Below, piece after piece: positions 44,620-55,991 of a stretch of 64,000 bases of DNA. Where the stretch lies: NCBI GenBank assembly GCA_030760725.1, contig JASWHV010000012.1, forward strand, positions 57,319,652 to 57,383,651, in the 5' to 3' direction. The notes under the pieces are model-generated. The model made no database searches, was not told the origin of the DNA, and saw nothing but the letters and a program-made list of their open reading frames with translations. Numbering within the stretch: position 1 is the first letter of the stretch; each line of letters starts with the position of its first letter. The stretch comes from Neostapfia colusana. Taxonomy: Eukaryota > Streptophyta > Magnoliopsida > Poales > Poaceae. The position numbers and the translations under genes are program-made.

Positions 44620-45858
44620 GTTGCCATGTTCATGTAAGGTCTTGTCTAACTCCCAAAGGATAGGGGCAAGCTAGAAATAGCTTTTCCTGAGGAAGCCTTT
44701 GGCAGGTTTAAACTTGGCAAGATAGATTTACATTATGCCTTGCATGATTCCTGCCATATAGACTTGCACTCATTCAATATCTTGCTTCAGTTTGATTGGC
44801 ATTGCATACGGTAGATTGTCACAAAGGGGAACCACATCATGAGAAGGAGACTTGTTCTAAATGCAATAACTCAACTCATATGATGTGGATAAAGCAAAAT
44901 TCTAAAGGTACATGCTTTAAAGAGATAGAAGTTCTCTACACTCTAGCTCACAAAGCATGGGCCTTACATTTTCATGGTTTCACTCCTAACCCTGTGTGTT
45001 CTCTTTGCTTAAGGGCTTAGCCAATATGTGGCACTATATTTAAGGCCCTATATTAGAGGTTAGGAGTTGCCCAAAAAAGTCCTAAGACCAATCCTTATCT
45101 TTGTGTGCTTAAGTCAAAGGACATATATGGGCAGTCTTAGGTTTTCTATAGTCATCGGATTATCCGATGCCAGGGCCAGCAGATCATCGGATCAATTGGT
45201 GCTTCAGTTCAAGTCAGATGTCACAAATCAACCGATGAGTTCATTTCAGAGGACATCGGAGCATCCGGTGTTCAGTTTTCCTGGGGCCCTGCAGAAATCA
45301 ACCGATGATCGCCACCTCAACGTCGGTCCATCCGGTGTTCAAAGAGAGTTTTTGGAACAACTCTCTGTTGAACTCGACCGATGCATCCTCCGATGATCAT
45401 CGGTTCATCCGGTGTTTTATGCGCGGCTAGGGTTTGCCCGTGCAGTTTAAAAGGCGGTTCGGCCGCCCTTCCGTTTTTTTTTCTTTTCCTTTCCCCGAGC
45501 TCCGCCGCTGCCCGACGCTTGCGCCGCCGCCACCACCTCTCCCGCGCCGCGCCGCCGCCGCCGGCTCCCAGGCGCCGCCGCCGCCGCCGCCTCTCCCGCG
45601 CACGCCGCCTCCCGCGCGCGCCGCCTCCCAGCCGCCGCCGCCCTTCGGCCGCCGCCGCCTCCCTGCCGCAGCCGCCACCGCCTCCCTGCCGCAGCCGCCA
45701 CCGTCTCCCTGCCGCAGCCGCCGCCTCCCAGGTGCTGCCTCCGCTGTCTCCCGCGCACGCCGCCTCCCGCGCGTGTCGTCTCTCCTCCACCACTCGCCGC
45801 GGGCACGCATCACCCCCTCCGCTAGAGTTCCGCCGTGGTTCACCGATTCGACGATAAG
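44620..45858 (+). other. Sirevirus pol-env spacer, copy 2
   Basis: Same content as 34016-35245: noncoding AT-rich part, a cluster of CATCGG/CCGATG half-sites (45153-45421), and a GC-rich leader. The GCC run near 45580 is 9 bp longer than in copy 1. No gene. Confidence 0.6.
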
Positions 45859-47964
45859 ATGGGTCGCGATCGCAAAGGAAAGGGTAAGGCTATTGAGGAG
45901 CCCGCCGCGAAGAAGCGCAAAATGTCCAAGGACACTCGTCGTGCGGAGTTGGCCGCTCGCGCCGCCGAGGAGCGTGAGCGCGGCCATCGCGGTTCCTTAC
46001 GGATCCGCGAGTCCCGGCAGAGGCAGGAGCAGCCTCCGATCCAGCCGGTGCCTCCCGAGGGCTCCGACGAGGAGGAGACCGAGGTGTCGCCACTCATCCG
46101 CCGGCGCACCCCGAGGACTCGTGGGGGTGGACAGACCCCTACGGCGAGTCGGCGTCCCTCTGCGGCTGACCGCGCCGAGGACAGAGAGGCCGAAAGGGCC
46201 ATCCACCTGATGGACACAGCTGTCCGTGTTGCCGAGGATGTCAGACTCACCGACTACAGGAAGACGAAGGCTAGGCAACTAAAGAAGCTCAGATGGTCAG
46301 TGATCCTTGAGGAGTGGTTCCCGCAGCCCAGGGACTCTCGAGTTGACTCCCGTTTCTGGACCCTGACACAGGCGTCCTTATACGAGACTTACAGGCGTCG
46401 GGGTCACAAGCTATTCCAGCATAACAGCATTGACTGGGATCAGCTTGCAGTGGCAGCAGGACACGGGATCAGGCCCCTCTTTGAGAGATACAGAGGACTT
46501 GTGGATTTGCTCTCACACCAGAGGAGTGCCTACGTCGAGGAGTGGGTCAGGGTGTTCTACGCGACACTCTATGTCTCTGAGGGCCGTCGCTCGATCCACT
46601 TCATGTTCATGGGGCGGATTCACGACGTGTCTCGCGACTTGTTGGGCAGACTGCTCGGTGTGGAGCTTTCTACTACGTGTCTGCACCAGATAGTCTACGG
46701 AGACGCAGACCCGCCGAGGAGGCCACTGACTGGAGGAGTGGCACCACCTTTCGAGGAGATCAGAGGTCTGTTCACTCAGACGTTCACTCCTGACCAGCCG
46801 AGGGTGCCAGCTCTTCTCACCCCAGCAGCCCGGACAGTTCACCACGTCCTCAGGCGTACCCTGCTGCCGAGGTCCGGCTACTTGGAGGGATTCACGAGCC
46901 TTCAGCAGACCATCCTGTTCTATGTGATGAACGGGATGGAGTTCGACATAGTAGACATTCTAATCTGCGAGATGGAGGACGTGATCACCGATGGAGTTGG
47001 GATGCTACGACAGCTGGTCTTTGGTCACTGCATCTGTCACCTTCTTCACCAGCTGGTTCCAGAGGACACTCCAGGAGTCTCTCAGCTGACAGAGATGCAC
47101 GTGACCCGGTTCAGCCACTACCGAGTCCCCACTCCGGGAGACCGCCGCCTTGGCCGTCCCGTCGAGCGTGAGGTACGAGCCAGACTGTCCGAGGAGGACT
47201 AGGCAGAGCTGACTCAGGAGGACGCAGAGCTGGCACAGGCAGAGGCTCAGGGAGGAGACCTACAGCACGTGTGGTCGGACAGCGACACCAGCGACAGTGT
47301 CGAGGAGTACTTTCCTCCTGCTCCTCCCTCACCGAGGCAGCACGACGCAGAGGCAGGAGGCTCAGCTGCTCCACCACCTTCACCTCCTCCAGTGTCAGAG
47401 GCTCAGGTGACTCAGCCGTCAGAGCTCACTGCTTTACTTCAGCGGATGGCTCAGCAGCAGGAGCAGCAGGCAGCTCGACAGGAGGAGCTTCAGAGGCAGC
47501 AGCAGGAGATGCAGCTGGAGATCGCCCGTCAGAGGCGAGAGGACACCGACAGGTTCACCAACCTTGTCGACCAGATGACGCGACGCACTCTGGACCAGCA
47601 GCAGCAGACTCAGCAGATGCTGTTGGGCATCCTGGGGTTGGTCACCAACCTCTATCAGCAGACAGGAGTCGCTCTTCCACCTCAGCACTCAGGACTCGGT
47701 CAGGTTCCAGGTGCACCGTCACTAGCGCCAGCTCCAGTACTGCCGCCGACGCCGTTCCAGTCCTCACCTCTTCCGGCAGTACCTCCACCGGCGCCTGCAG
47801 CCTCAGCGGATCCCCCAGCAGCTCCAGCTCCAGCTCTAGCCCCCACAGCAGCTCCAGCTCCCGCTCCAGCTCCAGCACCAGCGACCTCTACCTCCAGCAG
47901 CTCCGACGACAGCACCGTCGACGCCGACCGCTTCACCATCGCCAGGAGCGCGCCTGAGTCGTAG
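45859..47964 (+). pseudogene. Sirevirus env-like ORF of the full copy, nonsense-mutated
   Basis: Nearly identical to 35246-37351. A TAG at 47200-47202 replaces Trp448 (TGG), separating the folded domain (447 residues) from the coiled coil and Pro-rich tail, which remains open to 47964. Other differences by eye are Cys for Trp at residue 391 and Leu for Pro in the tail. A truncated product lacking the coiled coil could still be made. Confidence 0.8.
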
Positions 47965-47995
47965 GCACTCGACTTCCCTTTTTGGTGTCTTGATG

Positions 47996-48306
47996 CCAAA
48001 GGGGGAGAAGAGTTAGAGTCAGGGGGAGGGTTAGCTCAGTTCTAGGGGGAGTGTCTATGTCTACACTTTTGCTACTATATCTGAGATTGTCCTTTTGCTA
48101 CTTTATTTGAGATTGATCGTTATTATTATTTGCTATTATTGTACTCCGGGTGCTACTCTGTGCTCTTACGCCTTATCGTTTATTATTTGAGCCTTCGAGC
48201 CACTTGTGTTGCAAATTTGTACCTGTTATATTTCTTTTTGGAGCATTGTGTTTTAATTATATGCTCTACCCGTTGTGTTGTCATCAATCACCAAAAAGGG
48301 GGAGAT
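47996..48306 (+). other. Sirevirus polypurine tracts, copy 2
   Basis: Repeats the arrangement at 37383-37693: three internal G-rich purine tracts and a final AAAAAGGGGGAGAT next to LTR 2. Confidence 0.75.
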
Positions 48307-49785
48307 TGAAAGCATCTAGGCCCCCGTGAGATATGGTTTTGGTGATTAATGACAACCGTTCGTTATTACTAATGAGTTTGTGGATGCGAGGTTTCACATA
48401 TATCACATCAACCGTTAATGAACTATCTATTCACACCATCTACTGCTCATTGGATACAAATGGAGACCCCTCAATGATCCATTCTAAGGGGTTATTCGAC
48501 ACTCATAAAAACTAAATGAAGAAATCATACAACGACTCTACTTTATCAAAATTGGCAACACAAGGAGCTCACACCTCATCGTAATATCATTTCAAACAAG
48601 TATCAAAGAGGTCACTCGAGAGGATTCTAAAAGATCAACTCAAAACAACTCGAAGCAAACAAGTTGCATTCACCGGATCATCCGATGTCTTGCAAAAAGA
48701 CTACATCGGTCGAGTTTGAGTTAGCAGAAGAAGAAGACCTTAGAGCCCAGTACACACCGGATCATCCGATGTGAAGGAAGTGGCACATCGGTTGAGTTCA
48801 CCCGAAGGATGATATCTGAGTTACTCTGAAGATATACACACCGGATCATCCGATGATGAAATAAGTGTACATCGGTCAAATTCAACAGAGACAATATTTC
48901 TGACCCAATTCTGAAGATCAACTCACCGGATCATCCGATGATAAATTGAAGTAACATCGGTCGATTAAAAGATCCAACGGTTATATCCAACGGTCACATC
49001 TGACACGTGACATCAGCTAATTTGGAATTCGACCGATGATCATATAAAGGGGTGCATCGGAGGATCCGATGTTAACTGACAAAGTCTGCCCACTTTTCCA
49101 ACGGCTATCTCGTGTGGGCTGGCTATAAATACCCCTCCAACCGGCCATTTCGACAAGTCTTGATCTCCTGAGCCTCACTACACATTGTCAAGCATTCAAG
49201 ACCAAGAGCTACCACTTCCACACTCCAAAACCTCTTGTAATCCAACTATAGGTTATATCTAGCTAGAGAGAAGCTTGTGTGCGTCCATTCTTGGTGATTG
49301 GAATCTCTAGACTAGTGAGAGAGAGTGTCTTGGTGACTTCTCTCACCTTGTAAACGTTGGAGGAAGAAGAGATCACTCCGGAGCTTACCAAGGTGTTTGT
49401 GGAAGCCCGGAGGATCACCGTTGTACAAGGCTTGAGCTCCACCTTGCCGGAGAGGGCGAACGGAGAAAGATAGTGGATTCCCTTGTCTTGGTGACTTGGG
49501 AGTGGCCATACCCTTTGGTGGGTGCCACAACGTGGATGTAGGAAGATTTTTATGATCTTACCGAACCACGGGAAAAATCGCCGTGTCTCCGAGTCTCCGC
49601 GGGAGTTTGCATTTCTCTCCTCACTCCTTACTATTACGCTTTTACTATTCCGCACTTAACTCTCTTACTTACGTACTTAGTTTGCATAGGGAATTGGGCT
49701 TCAACCATTAAAGTTTTAAATTACTCTAAAAATTTTAAAAAGCCCAATTCACCCCCCCCCCCTCTTGGGCGTTTCGATCCTTACA
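48307..49785 (+). repeat. Sirevirus LTR 2 (1479 bp)
   Basis: 3' LTR of the full copy. Ends CGATCCTTACA at 49785, where CACTA transposase coding resumes. Carries the same palindrome array and TATA box as LTR 1. Confidence 0.93.
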
Positions 49786-50045
49786 AAGGGGAATCCTCGT
49801 GAGCGCTTGTATACTCCTAGAGACGATGGTTATCATGATAGTGGAGACACTGAAGAAGTTTACCAAGATGAAGAGTTGCCAGACTCTTTTATCACCGAGC
49901 CTGGTGCAGGACTCGATAACATAGTTGGAGACGATGAAGATGAGAGACATTTACAATGCGAAAGCGGAAACATAAACAGGTCATGGTGACAGATCATGAT
50001 GTTGATGATCGTAATGTTGATGATCATGATGTTGATGAAATTTGA
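49786..50045 (+). pseudogene. CACTA transposase C-terminal end
   Basis: Resumes the interrupted transposase with NPRERLYTPRDDG, then DTEEVYQDEELPDSF and GAGLDNIVGDDED, the usual end of grass En/Spm transposases. A one-base shift near 49957 is needed to reach the final KRKHKQVMVTD block, after which Asp-rich repeats (DHDVDD) lead to TGA at 50043-50045. The sequence between KIL at 31912 and NPRER here is missing. Confidence 0.72.
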
Positions 50046-50140
50046 AACTGATTACGAGTAATATTTTTTAAAATGAAAGTAACATTAATTATTGCTTACA
50101 TTAAATTTTTAACTGATTACTCACTAATTATTGCTTACAG

Positions 50141-52494
50141 GATGTCGTCGAGCAAGGGTTCTAAGGGCTCGAAGGCGCCGAGGGTGAGGGGTTTCCTCCC
50201 CCCGCAGGAGAGAGACAACTACTTCTACGGTTCCACTTACAGCGGGAGCAGACGCACTCAGCTGTTAAGTGTGTGTCCGGAGTTGCGGGATAGGGTTGTC
50301 AGTTCGCAGCGTACAGAGGCAAATTTTTCTACAATGGGCAAAATTCTTAAAATCACTTTTTCAATTTAACTTACTTTACCATTGTAGTCGGATTCGAACT
50401 ATGAGTCCGAGGCCAGAGCGGCACCTCAGGAGATGGGTACGCAGCGCAGCGTGCCCTCGGGGAGCGAGCCCTCTGGCAGCCAGCCCAGCGAGCCCGAGGG
50501 CACGTCCGGTGACCAGCCTTCTGGGTCACCAGATGTGGTTCCGTAGCGGAGGAGACGTACGAGGAGGAGTAACTTTGTTGGTCCTCTACCGATTCCTAGA
50601 GAGCCGGTAATTATTCGTCCGGTTGGAGACAGGTAACGCATTAATAAAGTATTCATTTCTATTTGTTCTCAAAGACTATGGTCTTACTTAATGACTTAAC
50701 AAATGTCTTTTTAGTTCTTGGGAGGACCTTTCGTACGATGGGCAGAAACAGCACAGGACGGTGAACGGTTGCATTGGGAACTTAGTGCGTCTGCACTACC
50801 CCGATGCGATCAATGGACGTGCAGCTACGTTGTGGGATGACTACGCGCGCATTCCTCACCAGCAGAACGACAACCTACAGGGAGTCGTGTGGGCAGATTT
50901 TTGGGTAAGTAACTTTCATAAATATTTGAAGTTTCAATTCTTTATGTCCCTTTAAATATTAATATGCGCATGTCGAACTGTGTTGGCTTCCTACAACTCA
51001 GGTACCGCCTTGAGGACTCGGCTGAGCAGATGGATCATGCCCACTCCGTGTTCAAAGTGAACGCTCGTTATGCAAATGCTTTCGAACGCTTGGAGTCAAG
51101 TAGTTAACGACTACTTGAAGCTCCACGACCACGAGGTTGGTTCGTTTAGAGACGCCTCCGACACGTACTTAGCGGAGGAGCAATACGCAGAGGTAAGTTA
51201 TGTATTCTTTAAATTATTCACATTACTTTAGGTAAGTAACATCTAATAAACTACGCATTTGTGCAGGTTAGTGTCCCTTGGCTACAGGGACGAACTGAAG
51301 ATTACCGAGCCCTTTGCAGGTATTGGGCTAGTGATGAGTTAATCACTCAGTCCAAGAAGGCTCGAGATGCCAGAGGGAGCTCGGGGAAGCACGGTATGGG
51401 CGTACAGGGTTTCGAGCGGATGGCTAAACGGATGGTAAGTTTCTTGGTGGTATTTTTATATTCATAATGTAGTATTGTTCGTACTAACATATGTTCACAG
51501 AAAAAGGAGACCGGCGTGCAACCGAGCGCTACTGCAGTCTATAGGAGAGGTCACGCTGACCCTTCTCAGCCAGAGCAGTGCAGTCAGTACGCAGCGGAGC
51601 GGCTTGTAAGTTTCATAACCTCTCAAATTGGTTGACACTATATATGTTGTTGAACTTACACAATTTCATTGTTTTTCAGACTAGGTATGGGCGATAGGCT
51701 GTGAGGATACACGGCGAAGGGTTCGATTGGGAAAACTCCCCCTACATCGACCCTCAAGCCGCGTATGCAAGCGGAGGTGGAAAAGCACACGGAAGGTGAG
51801 TTCATTTACTTTCATTGTTTTCAATTCAAAATTATTTGATTTTACCTTGAATTGATTCCTTTTTGTAGGCTTTCCATATTCTCTGGAGTCATCGACTCCA
51901 GGGAGGCATGACCTGTGAGAGGCGGCTCCTCGCAGTCTTCGGCTACTGGCGCAGGCTCCTCCAGCCGCCGTGTCACTGAGAGAGATCTCAAGGTGATGGC
52001 ACTTCGGGAGAGCTTGGCCCGGCAGGAGGAGGCCTTGGCGAGGGAGCGAGAGAGCAACAGGGCCGCCATGGCGTACCATGTGTCCTATATGGCACAGATG
52101 CAAGCGGCAATAGAAGTGAGAAACATACAATTGTACTTTAATTACATTGCATTTCAATAAAATGTAAATTGTAATGTTTGAAATGACAGGCGCTAGCTCG
52201 ACAGCAGGGGCAGCAAATCCAGATACCGTTGTGGCAGCCACCGCCGTCCGTGTTGCTGCCGACGCCACCACAGGAGTAGTTTCCTAGAGTACAGGTACAT
52301 AAAGGAAGTTAAATTATGTTCAACTAAACAATTGAAATGAAAACACTGTTGTAAACTTATACTTATGTCACCGTGTTTCGCAGAGATCAGGGACGGAGGC
52401 TCAGACTCCATCGTGGCAGCTACGGGCGCCAGGTTCGTCGCGTCAGGATGACTTCTTCGCTTCCGGAGGTAGTGAAGGGGCTAGTAATGAGTAG
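50141..52494 (+). pseudogene. CACTA second gene (TnpA-like, Transposase_24-type), multi-exon
   Basis: Begins MSSSKGSKGSKAP at 50141. Exons inferred from GT/AG edges are 50141 to about 50320, 50388-50632, 50715-50904, 51002-51192, 51267-51434, 51501-51605, 51680-51795, 51869-52115, 52190-52293 and 52384-52494. The exon at 50715 has VNGCIGNLVRLHYPD and VVWADFW, as in plant Ptta/En/Spm-type transposases. The 51869 exon is a coiled coil (LRESLARQEEALARERES). These proteins bind the subterminal repeats in En/Spm. In-frame stops (for example TAG at about 51695 and TGA at about 51912) indicate decay, unless my exon edges are off. Confidence 0.6.
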
Positions 52495-52659
52495 CGTTGT
52501 GAATCTGTTTTTGATTGTGGATGTGACGACTTCGTGATTGTGGATATACTATTGCACGTTGTGATTGTCGATGTGGATGTTCTCTATATGAATCTGTTTT
52601 GTGATTGCCTGAGTAGCTGGCCATCGAGCCAGGTTAGCCATTTTCAGTTTTTAAAAAAA

Positions 52660-53027
52660 TATAGAAAACCTTATTTACGACGGCCTGTATGAATTATATA
52701 TGACGTTGTCTATACAGGGCCGTCGTATATAAGCCTAAATAATATACGACGGCTAGGCCCAGGCCATCGTATATAAGAGCTTATATATGATAGCGAGGGC
52801 CCAGAACCGTCGTATATAAGGGCCCAGAACCGCTGGCCCTTTTATACGAAACGGGCCATCGTAAATTAGGCATCGTCGTATATATAAAGTTATATACGAC
52901 AAGGTATATACGACAGCCACAAACTGTCTTATATAATCTACAACCATCGTATATAGACTATATACGACAGCTTTGGACTTATATATGATGGTTTCGGCCG
53001 TCATATGCTGACGGGAATACCGTAGTG
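52660..53027 (+). repeat. CACTA 3' subterminal repeats and terminal inverted repeat
   Basis: A run of ATACGACGG / CCGTCGTATATAAG motifs occurs in both orientations, with many copies between 52672 and 52960. It ends in GTTTCGGCCGTCATATGCTG and the terminus ACCGTAGTG. This is the classic layout of a TnpA-binding subterminal region. The next bases TCA may be the 3-bp target duplication. Confidence 0.85.
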
Positions 53028-54080
53028 TCATTTGCAGCAGCTAAACCAAAATCGGATTTCATATTTGAATTCCTTAGGTCCAAATTAATGGGTATGCAAA
53101 GTTTCATGAGTTTTTGAAATGTTTTGCTACCCATTTTCCAAAAAGGACTTAAATTTGCAAACAATTCAAATACACATTTGAATTTGGATGAAGTTTGCCC
53201 AATTATCCAAATGTAGCTCAGTTTTCAACTCCAAACAATTGAATTTCATCAATTGCAAATTTTGGAGATACTTTAGAGGATAAGAGGGAGCTGACTGTGG
53301 GACCCACATGTCATTGAGGCAGTAAAACTTGCAATTGAAGTTTCAGTGCACGATCTCTGTTTCTCTACTCGGTTTCACTCGAGCACAGAGCCGAGGGCTC
53401 GCCGGGCGACACCGAGGGGCAACCGAGGACACCTCCTTGCGAATTCATTCGAACTGGTGACCTGCTTCTCGGTCTAACCACGCTATGCCGTGCTTCTTTT
53501 GCCCACAGAACCGAGAACCCTCTCTGTTTCACGTCTCTCTCGCGCTCAAGAATAGGGACACCGCCGCCTCACCTCAGTAGCTCAGGAGCCGGCATTTCTC
53601 ACGTGCAAAGCCTCAGAGAGTGGAAAAACGGCACTGAGGACTCACCTTCATCCTCCTCGACGCGTCACCGAGTGAGCTCAGCCCCCCTACACCGAGAGCC
53701 AATTGTTTCCGCGGCGGCTGAAAGAAAAAGCGGCAAGGAGCTCCCATGGACAGCCTCACCCAGAGCCTGTCACGGCCGAGCAAGAGCCCCCTTGAACGCG
53801 CACGACCTCCCTACTGCTCACCTCCAAAGCTTAGCACGATCCGTGGAGCCTTGATAGCGGAATTTCAGTTTTGCTTCTGGGCGGTGTAAACGGACCCTCG
53901 GGTAAGGAAATCCAAATTCCCATTCAATCTTCGTTTATAGTTCAGCAAACTTTGCACACATGATCTAGAATAGCCAACGGTCCTCCACACGTGAAAACAC
54001 CGCCTAAGATGAGGAGTAGGGACACTAATTCAAGGTTTTCCGATGGCACACCGCCGTTTTCATCTCGGGCGCATGGTGAG
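53028..54080 (+). repeat. Gypsy-A 3' LTR, continuation up to gypsy-D
   Basis: AT-rich then GC-rich sequence organised like the first third of the B LTR: a short-motif AT block (CAATTCAAAT…), GTGGGACCCACATGTCA at about 53298, then a GC-rich segment. No start TG or PPT precedes it, so it looks like an LTR interior. It is cut at 54081 by gypsy-D. A 5-bp duplication GTGAG (54076-54080) is predicted, but its partner is off the right edge. A short ORF at 53603-53854 has no recognisable content. Confidence 0.6.
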
Positions 54081-54862
54081 TGTAACACCCCAAAACCTGC
54101 TAAAGAAGGGAATTTAAAAAATTTTGGACGTATTGCATGTGGTGCAGAAATTCAAATTCAAACTAGAATTCAAATTCAAATCAAAACAGAAAAGAAAAGG
54201 AAAAAAGAAAAAGAAAAAGAAAACCCCAACCGGCCAGTGGGCCGAAACCCGCCAGCCGGCCCACTACCTCCCCGCGCCAGGCCAAACCCGCGCCCCTCTC
54301 TTCCTCTCACTGACACGCGGGCCCGCGTGTCATCCCTCTCCCCGCGCGCCCCCAACGGCCCCGGACTCTTCTCTCGCGCCCGATCGCAACTGACCTCCGG
54401 AAAACCGCGCCCCCAGCCCGATCCTCGGCCCCGGACGCTGCTATTTATCCAAACCAACCCTCCGCCGCCTGCTCCACTTTTCTCTCTGGTGAGAACCGAA
54501 GCTTCGATCACCGTTTTCTTTCGATCCTTGCTCGGATTTTCTGATCTAACGCGCTGATCATGTTCCACCGCCTCCGGGGAGTCATGCAGGTGAAGAGAAC
54601 CCGGTGTTTTGCACTCTAGACGCAGCTTCGGCGAGCACCGCCGCGTTTTCATCTCGGACCTCGCCGCCGACCACCTTCCCGGGCCTCCGAGCTCAAGAAA
54701 AACCCCGAGGTGAGATCCCCGACCTCCCCTCTACCGTTCTATGCCAAGAAATCCAAGTTTAGGAAGTATAGACGAAAACCCGAAGATCTCCGGCGAGATC
54801 GCCGCCCCGCGCCGCCGGGCAGCGCCGCCCGCACACGGCCAGGGCGACGTGGCCCCTTGAGG

Positions 54863-54977
54863 GCCGTCTATTTTAAATCGCACGGTAGAAATAAAACCCA
54901 CGCGTACCGGTTCGGCGATCTAATCTGAGCCGTCTGTTTTAAATCGGACGGTCCACGTCGGCCCCGCATTATAAAGG
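54863..54977 (+). promoter_or_regulatory. Candidate gypsy-D promoter with paired motifs
   Basis: Two near-identical motifs of the form GCCGTCT(A/G)TTTTAAATCG(C/G)ACGGT occur at 54863-54886 and 54929-54952, each with CCGT…ACGG dyad ends. TATAAAGG at 54970-54977 follows. The arrangement suggests upstream elements plus a TATA box. An alternative TATA-like box, CTATTTATC, lies near 54441. Confidence 0.45.
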
Positions 54978-55991
54978 CCGGGATTCTTACACTCTACCCC
55001 CTGGGGATCTCGGAAAACACGAGCTAGCCCTGGAAACTTCTGATCTAGCCCCTGGAACTCCAGAAATTCGTGTAAATTCATTTAAAAATCAGTTTTAGCC
55101 CCTGGACTTAATAAAAATTAGGAAAACCCCTATGTTATGTGTACTTAGACCCCTGGAAATTTATGAAATAGTAAATTACACCCTGCAGTAGGGTGGATTT
55201 ACCTTTTTCACCCTATATGATATTAAATTCAGAAAATTGAATATGTGACTGGGATTTAAATTTAAAAGGTAAGGCAAAAACATGTGCAAATTCAAATTTA
55301 AACTCTCCTAGCACTTGGAAAACTTTATAATGAGTTAAAAAAAGATTTTAGGCGGAAATAAAATCTGCCTAAGTGTTGTTCATATTTATTAGTTCTTGAA
55401 ACACATTTTAGGCTAGGAAATAATTCTGAAAACTGATAAAATAAATTTAAATTAGTTCACATCAGAGGAGAAGTTCAAAAATATATTATTTAATATTTTA
55501 GATCAGAACCTATTCCGTTTAGATGATATGTCCTACTATTTAATATTAAAACTCACTTTTAGGCATAGAAAATAAATCTGAAAAATATAGGAAAATAGAT
55601 ATGCATAATTAGAAAATGATAAATGAAGTCTCCAAATCCAAAAACTTCAGTTTAGGATTTGGTAGAAGATCTGAAAACCTATTTGGAGTAGGAAATTACC
55701 TTTCATGCAAACTTGGTAGCTAAGAAGTGTATTAATTAAATATAAAGAATTTGTTCAAATTGGAAATTCATATATAGTGTGCAAACACAAATCTAAATAC
55801 AAAAGTTAGAAATCATATACATATGTTTAAAAGTGCATGTAGGCTAAAAATCAACACATGTAGAGTAACCACAACACTTAGAAATGTGAATGACTTTCAT
55901 AGGTATGTATGTGTGGTTTGTATGAAGTGAAAGTGTGAACTATGTCTTATGAATTGTTGTTTTCTTTTGCTATGTGTATTGGCATGAGTAG

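Larger units (their letters stand above)
37694..49785 (+). mobile_element. Full-length Sirevirus (Ty1/copia, Maximus/SIRE lineage), 12.1 kb
   Basis: The order is LTR 37694-39169, PBS 39172, gag 39230-41347, pol 41362-44619, env-like 45859-47964 (one stop), polypurine tracts, LTR 48307-49785. LTRs start TGAAAGC and end CCTTACA. They look identical by eye except for a C-run of 8 versus 11, which indicates a very recent insertion or recombination. Lineage evidence is the gag type with two zinc knuckles, the env-like ORF after pol, LTR palindrome arrays and multiple polypurine tracts. The 5' side abuts the truncated copy, so no target duplication is visible. Confidence 0.93.
31391..53027 (+). mobile_element. 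CACTA (En/Spm) transposon lacking its 5' end, interrupted by the Sirevirus tandem
   Basis: The right end is clear: subterminal repeats, then the terminus …GGGAATACCGTAGTG at 53027, which is the inverse of a CACTACGGTATTCCC terminal repeat, followed by TCA as a possible 3-bp target duplication. Coding parts are the transposase C-terminal domain (31570-31912 and 49786-50045) and a second multi-exon gene (50141-52494). The N-terminal transposase catalytic domain and left terminal repeat are absent, so it is defective. Its left boundary is uncertain. Confidence 0.75.
9954..54080 (+). mobile_element. Gypsy-A, Tekay-like chromovirus, outer scaffold split by nested insertions
   Basis: Visible parts, in order, are leader 9954-10436, gag-pol 10437-14265, integrase tail with chromodomain 29457-30108, polypurine tract, then 3' LTR 30179-30430 continuing (inferred) at 53028-54080. 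Gypsy-B separates the two integrase pieces: the coding breaks off after LAEFS and resumes at SYNNGYQ, with the 5-bp duplication TTCTC on both sides. The CACTA block and then gypsy-D interrupt its 3' LTR. Its own 5' LTR is left of the window, displaced by gypsy-C. Many stops and frameshifts make it the most decayed and presumably oldest element here. Confidence 0.75.
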
